Assembly: GCF_021390595.1 (NCBI RefSeq)
Contig: NZ_JAJEJR010000001.1
Span: forward strand, 682,001-746,000
From: Paraburkholderia sp. HP33-1
GTDB lineage: Bacteria; Pseudomonadota; Gammaproteobacteria; Burkholderiales; Burkholderiaceae
Length of the DNA: 64,000 nt
Direction: 5' to 3'
The notes beneath the pieces were generated by a model. That model had not been told where the DNA came from. It worked only from the letters and a program-made list of their open reading frames with translations, and did no database searches. The position numbers and the translations under genes were made by a program. Shown here piece by piece: positions 27,246 to 35,191 of the stretch. How positions within the stretch are numbered: position 1 is the stretch's first letter; each line of letters begins with the position of its first letter.

Positions 27246-28363
27246 AAGTCATGGTGGTGATGGGCACGCGGCCCGAGGTCATCAAGCTTGCGCCGCTCGT
27301 GCGAGCGCTGCGCAGCGAGTTCGACACGATCGTCTGCGCGAGCGGACAGCACAAGGACATGGCCGCGCAGGCGCTCGAATTCTTCGGCATCGAACCGGAC
27401 ATCACGCTCGAAACGATGCACGCCGGGCAATCGCTGAACGCGCTGGCGTCGCGCCTGATCGCCGCGATCGATCGCGCGCTCGACGAAACGCGTCCCGACT
27501 GGGTGATCGTGCAGGGCGATACGACGACCGCGTTCTGCGCGGGCTTCGCCGCGTTCCACCGCGGCATCCGCGTCGGCCATGTCGAGGCGGGGCTGCGCAC
27601 CGGCGACCTGGCAAGTCCGTTTCCCGAAGAAGCGAACCGCAGTCTGCTCGGCCGCATCGCGACGCTGCATTTCGCGCCGACCTCGCGCGCTCGCGACAGT
27701 TTGCTCAGCGAAGGCGTCGCGGCGGAGAAGATCGTCGTGACCGGCAACACGGTCGTCGATGCGATCGACGAAGTGCGGGCTAGCTGGAGCGTCACGCCGC
27801 CGGCGAGTCCGCTGCCCGCATGGCAGGGCGCGCAGCAGCAGCACGTGCTGGTCACGTGCCACCGTCGCGAGAATTTCGGCGACGTGCTGCAGGACATTTG
27901 CCGCGTGCTGCGCGATCTGTGCCAACGCTATAGCGATTACCGCTGGGTGTTCCCGGTGCATCTGAACCCGGCCGTGCGCGAGCCCGTGCATCGCGAGCTC
28001 GATGGCATCCCGAACCTCGCGCTGATCGAACCGGTCGACTATCCGACGAGCCTCTATCTGATCAGCGGCAGCGCCGTCGTGGTCAGCGATTCGGGCGGCA
28101 TCCAGGAAGAGGCGCCGACCTTCGGCGTGCCGGTCGTCGTGATGCGCAATCACACCGAGCGCCGCGAAGGTATCGACGCCGGTTTCGCGACGCTCGCGGG
28201 CCAGAGCGCGGCGAGCATCGAAAGCGCGGTGATCGGTTGGCTCGACGATCCCGCGCGGCGCGCCGCGTTGCGCGATCGTGCGAATCCGTACGGCGACGGA
28301 CTGGCGTCGCGGCGCATCGTCGACAGCCTGCGCGGCCGACCGGTCGAGGTGTTCGTTGGCTGA
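27242..28363 (+). CDS. wecB: UDP-N-acetylglucosamine 2-epimerase (non-hydrolysing)
   Basis: A 373-residue GT-B-fold epimerase making UDP-ManNAc. MVVMGTRPEVIKLAPLV starts the protein; VQGDTTTAFCAGFAAF, GHVEAGLRTGDLASPFPEEANR, VTGNTVVDAI, VTCHRRENFGDVL and SDSGGIQEEAPTFGVPVVVMR are all family markers, including active-site Asp, Glu and His. The start overlaps the previous stop as ATGA. It widens the locus' sugar set to ManNAc derivatives. Confidence 0.95.
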   Translation: MKVMVVMGTRPEVIKLAPLVRALRSEFDTIVCASGQHKDMAAQALEFFGIEPDITLETMHAGQSLNALASRLIAAIDRALDETRPDWVIVQGDTTTAFCAGFAAFHRGIRVGHVEAGLRTGDLASPFPEEANRSLLGRIATLHFAPTSRARDSLLSEGVAAEKIVVTGNTVVDAIDEVRASWSVTPPASPLPAWQGAQQQHVLVTCHRRENFGDVLQDICRVLRDLCQRYSDYRWVFPVHLNPAVREPVHRELDGIPNLALIEPVDYPTSLYLISGSAVVVSDSGGIQEEAPTFGVPVVVMRNHTERREGIDAGFATLAGQSAASIESAVIGWLDDPARRAALRDRANPYGDGLASRRIVDSLRGRPVEVFVG

Positions 28364-29609
28364 CTGCAAGAACCCCGTGCTTCCCGCGCAAGACTGCGTG
28401 CTGTTTTCGACCGCCGACTGGGACGAGCCCTACTGGACCAACAAGCAGCACACGGCGAGCATTCTCGCCGCACGCGGCTGGCGAATCCTGTATGTGGAAA
28501 GCGTCGGCTTCCGTTCGCCGAAAGTGGGCAGCGGGCGCGACTGGTCGCGGCTGTGGCGACGCCTGTGGCGCGGCGTGCAGTCGCTCGTGCTCGGACCGCC
28601 GCGCCGCGCCGACAACATCTGGGTGCTGTCGCCGCTGATGGTGCCGGCGGGGCATCATCTGCCGTTCGTGCGCGCGCTGAACCAGGCGCTGCTGCGCTTT
28701 TCGGTGAACCGCTTCGCGAGGTCGCATCGCTACGACAAGCCGGTCGTGTGGACGTACCACCCGTACATGCTCGATGCGATCGCGACGCTGCCGCGTGGGC
28801 CGCTCGTCTACCACTGCGTCGACGATATCGCGGCGATTCCGGGCGTCGACGTTGACGCGTTCCGCAACGCGCAGCAGGATCTGCTCGGGCGCTGCGAGGC
28901 GGTGTTTACGACCGCGCAGTCGCTGAAGGACGTGTGCCTGCCGTTCAACCGCAATACCCATTTCTTCGGCAACGTCGTCGATGAAGCACACTTCGGCGCG
29001 GCGCGCGCCGACGGGCCGGTGCCCGCCGAGCTCGCCGCAATCGACGAGCCGCGGCTCGTGTATCACGGCGTGCTGTCGGACTTCAAGGTCGACCTGCCGC
29101 TACTGCTGCAAACCGCGCAGGCGCGGCCGCAGTGGCAATGGGTGATCATCGGCGAGGAGCGCGAGGGGCAGCGCAGCGATCTGCTCGCGCAGCTCAAGCG
29201 TCTGCCGAACGTGCATCTGCTCGGCTACCGGCCGTATCGCGTGCTGCCGCAGTATCTGCGCGGCATGCGGGTCGGCGTGCTGCCGACCTTGATCAACGAG
29301 TACACGCACTCGATGTTTCCGATGAAGTTCTACGAATATCTCGCGGCCGGTCTGCCGGTCGTGTCGACGCCGCTCGATTTCGCGAAGGAGCCGCGCGCGG
29401 GGCTCGAAGTGGGCGGCGATACCGACGCGTTTATCGCGGCGATCGAAAAACAGTTGGCGCGCGGCAAGCTGAGCGCGGATGAAGCCCGCGCGGCGGTTGG
29501 CGACAATACGTGGGAGGCACGACTCGACAAGATGCTGGCGATCACGTTCCACTACCCTCAAGCGGGCGGCAGCAGCGCGCAGCAGCACGGCGCGGAGGTG
29601 CGCACGTGA
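28356..29609 (+). CDS. Glycosyltransferase (GT-B fold, group 1)
   Basis: A 417-residue transferase. The start is taken as TTG 28356, which overlaps the wecB stop and has GAGGTG five bases upstream; internal GTG codons at 28377 and 28398 are alternatives. Early sequence FSTADWDEPYWTNKQHTAS and VVWTYHPYMLDAI form the acceptor domain; VYHGVLSDFKVDL, RLPNVHLLGYRPYRVLPQYL and MFPMKFYEYLAAGLPVVSTP form the donor-binding C-terminal domain of GT4-like enzymes. Sugar specificity cannot be read from sequence. It is coupled to the next gene (GTGA). Confidence 0.8.
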   Translation: MADCKNPVLPAQDCVLFSTADWDEPYWTNKQHTASILAARGWRILYVESVGFRSPKVGSGRDWSRLWRRLWRGVQSLVLGPPRRADNIWVLSPLMVPAGHHLPFVRALNQALLRFSVNRFARSHRYDKPVVWTYHPYMLDAIATLPRGPLVYHCVDDIAAIPGVDVDAFRNAQQDLLGRCEAVFTTAQSLKDVCLPFNRNTHFFGNVVDEAHFGAARADGPVPAELAAIDEPRLVYHGVLSDFKVDLPLLLQTAQARPQWQWVIIGEEREGQRSDLLAQLKRLPNVHLLGYRPYRVLPQYLRGMRVGVLPTLINEYTHSMFPMKFYEYLAAGLPVVSTPLDFAKEPRAGLEVGGDTDAFIAAIEKQLARGKLSADEARAAVGDNTWEARLDKMLAITFHYPQAGGSSAQQHGAEVRT

Positions 29610-30739
29610 GAGTCGTTCATGTGTACCGCACGTACTTCCCGGACCCGCCTGGCGGCCTGCAGGAAGCGATCCGCCAGATTGCGCTGTCGACGCGCGAACG
29701 CGGCGTCGAACCACGCATTCTCACCTTGTCGCCGAGCCCGACCCCGACGGTCGTCGACTATCCCGAAGGGCAGGTGATCCGCGAGAAATCGTGGGCGGCG
29801 CCGGCATCGTGCGATCTCGGCGGTCCGTGTTCGGTGATCAGGTATCGCGAGATGGCCGACTGGGCCGACGTCGTGCATTTCCACTTTCCGTGGCCGTTCG
29901 CCGACGTCTTGCATCTGCTCGGACGCACGAAAAAGCCGACGGTGATGACGTATCACTCCGACATCGTGCGGCAGAAGCTGCTGGGTGCCGTCTATGGACC
30001 GCTGATGCGGCGTACGCTGCGCAGCATGTCCGCGGTGGTCGCGACTTCGCCGGCCTATGCGCGGACCAGCGAGGCGCTCGCCGCCTGCGTGTCGAAGGAG
30101 CGCCTGAAGACGATTCCGCTGGGCATCATCGATTATCGCGACGAGCCGCAGTCGGCCGACGCGCAGCGCAATCTCGAGAGCCGGCTCGGTCTCGCGCCAG
30201 GCGAGCCATATTTTCTGGCGCTCGGCGTGTTGCGCTACTACAAGGGGCTGCATACGCTCGTCGAGGCCGCGCGGCATGTGCAGGCGAAAATCGTCGTTGC
30301 AGGCTCGGGACCGGAGCGCGAGCGGCTCGCCGCGCTGGCGCGGGAGCATGGCGCGAGCAACGTCGTGTTTGCCGGGCAGGTCACGCATGAGGAAAAGGTC
30401 GCCTTGCTGAAGGGTTGCCGCGCGATGGTGCTGCCCTCACATCTGCGCTCCGAAGCGTTCGGGATGGTGCTGGTCGAAGCGGCGATGTTCGGCAAACCGA
30501 TGGTGTGCTGCGAGGTGGGATCCGGGACCTCGTACGTGAACGAGGACGGCGTGACGGGGTTTGTCGTGCCGCCCGAGGCGCCGCAGCCGCTGGTTGCCGC
30601 GATCAACCGGCTCGCGCTGGATGAAGCGCTGGCGGGCAGGATGGGGGCGGCGGCGCGGGAACGGTATGAGCGGTTGTTTTCGGGGCCAGCGTTGGGAAGC
30701 GCATATAAATCGCTGTATGAACGTGTATTGTCTTCCTGA
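29606..30739 (+). CDS. Glycosyltransferase family 4 protein
   Basis: A 377-residue GT-B transferase starting at GTG 29606 with GGAGGTG upstream and a GTGA overlap with the preceding gene. VYRTYFPDPPGGLQEAI is the glycine-rich acceptor-side loop; VMTYHSDIVRQK and VATSPAYARTSEAL follow; the donor domain has LGVLRYYKGLHTLVEA, VVAGSGPERERL and SEAFGMVLVEAAMFGKPMV with the EX7E motif (Glu-Ala-Phe-Gly...Glu). It ends the first plus-strand run of the locus. Confidence 0.88.
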   Translation: MRVVHVYRTYFPDPPGGLQEAIRQIALSTRERGVEPRILTLSPSPTPTVVDYPEGQVIREKSWAAPASCDLGGPCSVIRYREMADWADVVHFHFPWPFADVLHLLGRTKKPTVMTYHSDIVRQKLLGAVYGPLMRRTLRSMSAVVATSPAYARTSEALAACVSKERLKTIPLGIIDYRDEPQSADAQRNLESRLGLAPGEPYFLALGVLRYYKGLHTLVEAARHVQAKIVVAGSGPERERLAALAREHGASNVVFAGQVTHEEKVALLKGCRAMVLPSHLRSEAFGMVLVEAAMFGKPMVCCEVGSGTSYVNEDGVTGFVVPPEAPQPLVAAINRLALDEALAGRMGAAARERYERLFSGPALGSAYKSLYERVLSS

Positions 30740-31111
30740 GTCGCTATTTTCTTTTTCTCCATTTCGCCGGGAAGCTCGCGAAAGTGTTTAATTCGCGTTT
30801 GTTTGGGCAAATTCGGCCTATATGCGAGATGTTGGTAGTATCTGCGCAGTTGAGCCCGGTACGCTGATTATTCTGCTTCGTTACAATTAATTTCGCGGGC
30901 TTACGGTCGCTAACTCAATCGGCAATAAGTTGACAAATAAATCTGGAGCGGGTTGTGGGGAAGGGCGCGAAATGGTAGCGTGACGCCGCTTTACGTGGTC
31001 AGGATATTTCGATCCTCGTGATTCGACTTGACCCGCTACGGCGCCGGAACGAATTTCCACGACATCGCAGTACCTTTCCACACTCTTTTCTGCCTTGCGG
31101 CGGCCCACTGA
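30740..31111. other. AT-rich intergenic region before the arabinose block
   Basis: About 370 bases with a composition noticeably lower in GC than both neighbours. The stretch near 30880 (TTACAATTAATTT) is a candidate -10 region, but no -35 fits well. No gene is supported; the sequence marks a break between the first polysaccharide run and the arabinose genes. Confidence 0.4.
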
Positions 31112-32536
31112 ATGAGTAGCAAACCCCTCGTTGTCGACCTTGATGGAACACTCATTCGCTCGGACGTCCTGATTGAATGCGGTTTTGCTTTCACCCGATC
31201 CGCTCCCCATCGGTTCTACGAGCCGCTTCTCTGGCTCCTGCGCGAGGGCAAAGCCGGACTCAAAGCCCGGTTGGCCGAAGCGACCAATATCGACGTCACC
31301 GTTCTGCCCTATGACGCCACGGTCATCGAGTGGCTGAAGGAGGAGCGGGCCGCCGGGCGTTCGCTCGTGCTGGCGACCGCTAGCCATGAACGCTACGCGA
31401 ATGCGATTGCCGATCATCTTGGGCTATTCGACAAAACGTTCGCCACGCACAGCGACATCAATTTGTCCGCGCATCGCAAGCGCGACAGGCTCGTGGCCGA
31501 GTTCGGGGAGAAAGGCTTCGACTACGCGGGCAATTCGCACGACGATGTCGCAGTCTGGGCCGCGGCTGAGCGTGCCTATGTCATCAATCCGTCGAGTGGC
31601 GTCGAGCGCGCGGCCCGCAAGCAGGGCAACGTCGAGCGCGTCATTGACCAACGGTCCGCGTGGCCGAAGACGTGGGCAAAGTCGCTGCGACTGCATCAGT
31701 GGCTGAAAAATCTGCTGATTTTCGTTCCGCTGCTCGCGGCGCATCAACTGTCGGACGCCGCGCTTGTCATGTCAGCGCTCCTCGCTTTCCTTGCTTTCGG
31801 TGTCTGTGCGTCGAGCGTCTACCTGTTGAACGATCTGCTTGATCTCGAGGACGATCGGCATCATCCGAGAAAGCGCAAACGCCCGCTTGCTTCGGGCGCG
31901 TTGCCGCTCGTTTGGGGTGCGGCGCTCTTTCCCATTCTGCTGGCCGTGGGCGGCGCGATCGCGTGGCTCTGCCTGCCTCATATGTTCGCCCTGGTTTTGC
32001 TCGGATATTACGTACTCACGCTGGCCTATTCGCTCTATCTGAAGCGGCGAGTCATGGTCGACGTGGTCGCGCTGGCGTTGCTCTACACGACACGGATCAT
32101 CGCCGGAAGCGCCGCGATCGATGCGCGGCTCACGTTCTGGCTGCTCGCGTTTTCGATGTTCATTTTTCTCAGCCTCGCGCTTGTCAAGCGGTATGCGGAG
32201 CTGCACGCGTTGAAGGAGCGCGGCCTCGTGAAGTCACGCGGCCGCGGCTATGTCGCGAGCGATCTGTCGTTGATTTCGTCACTGGGCGCGGCCTCGGGCT
32301 ATCTTTCTGTGCTGGTGCTCGCGCTTTATATTCAGGACGCCAATACGGCGAGCCTCTATCGGCATCCGCAGTACATCTGGCTGGCCTGTCCTCTGCTGCT
32401 GTACTGGGTGAGCCGTACGTGGGTCATCGCGCATCGCGGCTTGATGCACGACGACCCGATCGTATTCGCGGCAAAAGACCGGAGCAGCTGGCTGACCATG
32501 GCACTCTGCGGCGCCGTGTTCTGGTTGGCGATCTAG
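31112..32536 (+). CDS. HAD phosphatase-UbiA prenyltransferase fusion (decaprenyl-phosphate phosphoribosyltransferase-like)
   Basis: A 474-residue fusion. Residues 1-180 are a HAD phosphatase: DLDGTL (9-14), LATASHERY (motif II Thr/Ser) and DYAGNSHDD (motif IV). Residues 190-474 are a UbiA membrane domain with about eight or nine helices; the first Asp-rich motif is NDLLDLEDD (240-248) followed by HHPRKRKRPLASG, as in mycobacterial Rv3806c, which transfers 5-phosphoribose from PRPP to decaprenyl phosphate. The second Asp motif region is KRRVMVDVVAL. The HAD half could remove the 5'-phosphate, a job done by a separate phosphatase in mycobacteria (inference). The next gene starts 3 bases later. 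Confidence 0.85.
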   Translation: MSSKPLVVDLDGTLIRSDVLIECGFAFTRSAPHRFYEPLLWLLREGKAGLKARLAEATNIDVTVLPYDATVIEWLKEERAAGRSLVLATASHERYANAIADHLGLFDKTFATHSDINLSAHRKRDRLVAEFGEKGFDYAGNSHDDVAVWAAAERAYVINPSSGVERAARKQGNVERVIDQRSAWPKTWAKSLRLHQWLKNLLIFVPLLAAHQLSDAALVMSALLAFLAFGVCASSVYLLNDLLDLEDDRHHPRKRKRPLASGALPLVWGAALFPILLAVGGAIAWLCLPHMFALVLLGYYVLTLAYSLYLKRRVMVDVVALALLYTTRIIAGSAAIDARLTFWLLAFSMFIFLSLALVKRYAELHALKERGLVKSRGRGYVASDLSLISSLGAASGYLSVLVLALYIQDANTASLYRHPQYIWLACPLLLYWVSRTWVIAHRGLMHDDPIVFAAKDRSSWLTMALCGAVFWLAI

Positions 32537-32538
32537 CC

Positions 32539-33855
32539 ATGCCCAAAGTTCAGTCGTGGGGGCGCTATCCGTACGTGCTGCAAGATGCCCATCCGATCAC
32601 CTGGCGTGATACGGCCGCGGCGGTATGGCGAAGTGTCGCCGGCGCGGAGCGCACGACCCTTGCTTTTGGAAATGGGCGCAGTTACGGCGACAGTTGCCTC
32701 GCGTCGTCAGGCCACGTGGTCCAGACACTGCCGCTGGACCGGATGATTCTGGCCGACTGGCAAAACGGCGTATTGCGCGCTGAACCAGGCATGACACTGG
32801 AGCAGATTCTCGACGTGGCGATTCCACGTGGATGGATGTTGCCCGTGACGCCGGGGACGAAGTACGCGACGTTGGGCGGCGCGATCGCCAACGACGTGCA
32901 CGGCAAGAATCACCATGTACGCGGCACGTTCGGCCGGCATGTGCGGCGCTTCTGCTTACTGCGAAGCGACGGCACGCAGTTCGAATGTACGCCGGAATTG
33001 CACCCCGAGTTCTTCGCCGCAACGATTGGCGGCCTTGGTATGACAGGGCTGATCACGTGGGCTGAAATCCAGTTGATGCCGATCAAGTCGAGCATGCTCG
33101 ATGTGACCAGCATCCGCTTTGCCAACCTCGACGAGTTTTTCGCGCTGTCCGAACGGCTCGACGAACTGCATGAGTACAGCGTGGCGTGGGTGGACTGTCA
33201 GAGCCGCGATGCCGCGTTGGGCAGAGGCATTTTCATGGTCGGCGATCACGCTTCCGATGGAGGGCTCGATGTCGGGCGCCGCAAGACGCGTACGGTGCCG
33301 TTCACGTCGCCGATCCCCGTTTTCAACCGGCTGACCTTGCGCGCCTTCAACGAGTTGTACTACAGGCGGCAACGCGCGGAATCGGTTCGCTCGACGGTCA
33401 GCTACGACTCGTACTTCTATCCGCTCGACAGCCTGCTTGAATGGAATCGCATCTATGGCCGCTCGGGCTTTCAGCAATATCAATGCGTGATGCCGGCGCC
33501 CGTTGCACGCGAGGCAACGCGGGCCATTCTCGACGCGATTGCCCGCAGCGGCACGGGGTCGATACTTGCCGTGCTGAAGCGCTGCGGCGCCATCAAATCG
33601 CCGGGCTTGCTGTCTTTTCCGCTCGAAGGCACGTCGCTCGCGCTCGACTTCCCCCAGCGCGAGGAATCGAATCGCAAGCTTTTCGACCGGCTGGATGCGA
33701 TCGTGCGCGAGAGCGGCGGCCGTTTATATCCCGCCAAGGACGCGCATATGTCGGGCGAAGATTTTCGCGCTGCCTATCCGCAGTGGGAGCAGGTCGAAGC
33801 GCTGCGTGATCCTGCCTTGATGTCACGCTTTTGGGAACGAACCACACGACTATGA
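32539..33855 (+). CDS. DprE1-like FAD-dependent decaprenylphosphoryl-ribose 2-oxidase
   Basis: A 438-residue VAO-type flavoenzyme. GNGRSYGDS (44-52) and GGAIANDVHGKNHHVRGTFG (113-132) form the FAD site and match mycobacterial DprE1 closely; GGLGMTGLITWA and LAVLKRCG follow. Lys400 in YPAKDAH corresponds to the catalytic Lys418 of DprE1. The residue aligned with Cys387, the covalent target of benzothiazinones, is Ala368 (GTSLALDFP). It would oxidise C2 of polyprenyl-phosphoryl-ribose to the keto intermediate. The ATG overlaps nothing but is 3 bases from the UbiA stop; its end overlaps the next gene as ATGA. Confidence 0.88.
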   Translation: MPKVQSWGRYPYVLQDAHPITWRDTAAAVWRSVAGAERTTLAFGNGRSYGDSCLASSGHVVQTLPLDRMILADWQNGVLRAEPGMTLEQILDVAIPRGWMLPVTPGTKYATLGGAIANDVHGKNHHVRGTFGRHVRRFCLLRSDGTQFECTPELHPEFFAATIGGLGMTGLITWAEIQLMPIKSSMLDVTSIRFANLDEFFALSERLDELHEYSVAWVDCQSRDAALGRGIFMVGDHASDGGLDVGRRKTRTVPFTSPIPVFNRLTLRAFNELYYRRQRAESVRSTVSYDSYFYPLDSLLEWNRIYGRSGFQQYQCVMPAPVAREATRAILDAIARSGTGSILAVLKRCGAIKSPGLLSFPLEGTSLALDFPQREESNRKLFDRLDAIVRESGGRLYPAKDAHMSGEDFRAAYPQWEQVEALRDPALMSRFWERTTRL

Positions 33856-34592
33856 AAAACATCGTTATCGTAGGCGCCACTTCGGCGATCGCCATTGCCT
33901 GTGCACGGCAATGGGCTAAACAGGGCGCGCGGTTCTTTCTCGTCGCGCGCAACATGGAGCGCCTCCAGCAGGTTGCTGACGATCTCAAGGCACGTGGCGC
34001 GCAAGACGTGCTGTGCCAGCAGTTGGACATCGATCAGCTTGGCGAACATGCCGCCATGATGCAGCGCTGTGCGGCCGAGTTCGGCGCGCTCGACATCGTG
34101 CTGGTGGCTCCCGGTACGCTGCCGAATCAACAGGATTGCCAGAACGATGCCGACGTCGCGGTCCGCGAGTTCAACACCAATGCGGTCTCGATTATCGCGT
34201 TGCTGACGCGTTTCGCGAACGTAATCGAGCAGCAACGGCGCGGCACGATTGCGATCATTTCGTCGGTGGCCGGCGATCGCGGCCGCCAGTCGAACTATCT
34301 GTATGGCAGCGCAAAAGCAGCGCTCTCCGCGTATTGCGAGGGCCTGAGGGCGCGCCTGTTCAAAGCGGGCGCGCATGTGCTGACGATCAAGCCGGGCTTT
34401 GTCGCTACGCCCATGACAGCGGGTCTTCCTTTGCCGGGACCTCTTGTTGCTACGACGGACAAGGTCGCGGGCGATATCTTGCGCGCGGTGGAAAAGGGCA
34501 GGGACGTCATTTATACCCCGTGGTTCTGGTGGGGCATCATGCTGATCATTCGCTCCATTCCTGGCCGCGTGTTCAAGCGGCTCTCGTTGTGA
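33852..34592 (+). CDS. DprE2-like short-chain reductase
   Basis: A 246-residue classical-type SDR. The N-terminal loop is VIVGATSAIAIACARQWA, the same GATSxIA variant found in DprE2, rather than the usual TGxxxGxG. Catalytic Ser is in IISSVAGDRGRQ and Tyr-Lys in YLYGSAKAAL; KPGFVATPMT follows. The C-terminus ends in a hydrophobic stretch (WFWWGIMLIIRSIPG), suggesting membrane association near the lipid substrate. With the preceding oxidase it would complete epimerisation of ribose to arabinose on the polyprenyl carrier using NAD(P)H. ATGA overlap with the oxidase gene. Confidence 0.87.
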   Translation: MKNIVIVGATSAIAIACARQWAKQGARFFLVARNMERLQQVADDLKARGAQDVLCQQLDIDQLGEHAAMMQRCAAEFGALDIVLVAPGTLPNQQDCQNDADVAVREFNTNAVSIIALLTRFANVIEQQRRGTIAIISSVAGDRGRQSNYLYGSAKAALSAYCEGLRARLFKAGAHVLTIKPGFVATPMTAGLPLPGPLVATTDKVAGDILRAVEKGRDVIYTPWFWWGIMLIIRSIPGRVFKRLSL

Positions 34593-34725
34593 TGCATCGC
34601 ACGCATTGCGACAGTTCTGTCGTGCTCGACGGCAACCGTCGCCGCCCAGCGAGCGCATGGCGCGGCGAACGTTCGTTTGACCTTCCTGACTTGGTGTGCC
34701 TTTCGTGAACTCCCCGGCAACTTCC

Positions 34726-35124
34726 ATGAGCGCGTCGCGCCTCGTGATTTTTTATGCGATATTCGCGGCGATTTCGATCGCCGCGAATATCGGTCTTCAG
34801 AAACTCTCGCTGATCACCTATTCGGGAGCATTCAGCGTGCCGCTGTCCGTGGTCGTCGGAACGGGCGGTGGACTGGTGGTGAAGTTCGTACTCGACAAGC
34901 TCTGGATCTTTCGATACCGCCATCGCGATCTGTCGCACGGCATACAGAGTTTTCTGCTGTACACGGTGATGGGACTCGCAACTACCGTGATTTTTTGGGG
35001 CTTCGAATTTGGCGCGGACGCGATCTATCACTCCGAGCCGGCCCGCTTTACGGGTGGCGTGATTGGACTCGTGATTGGTTACATCGTCAAATACCGGCTC
35101 GACAAGAAGTTCGTTTTTGCCTGA
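34726..35124 (+). CDS. GtrA-family membrane protein
   Basis: A 132-residue protein with four membrane helices, the standard GtrA size. Helix 1 is FYAIFAAISIAANIGLQKL, helix 2 lies around VPLSVVVGTGGGLVVKFVLDK, then WIFRY after it (the typical WxF motif), helix 3 in FLLYTVMGLATTVIFWGFEF and helix 4 in GGVIGLVIGYIVKYRLDKKFVF. GtrA proteins are implicated in flipping polyprenyl-phosphate sugars; mycobacterial Rv3789, next to dprE1-dprE2, is of this family. GTG codons at 34696 and 34705 are alternative starts giving up to 142 residues. Confidence 0.85.
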   Translation: MSASRLVIFYAIFAAISIAANIGLQKLSLITYSGAFSVPLSVVVGTGGGLVVKFVLDKLWIFRYRHRDLSHGIQSFLLYTVMGLATTVIFWGFEFGADAIYHSEPARFTGGVIGLVIGYIVKYRLDKKFVFA

Positions 35125-35191
35125 TGCGGGCAATGCATTGAGTTTTAGAAGTTGCGCTACTTCGGGGCGCATAATAAAAAAATATTGGCCA

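Noticed and set aside
30887..31417. A 176-codon minus-strand frame overlapping the start of the HAD-UbiA gene
   Set aside because: Overlaps the well-supported HAD domain start and shows no recognisable domain.
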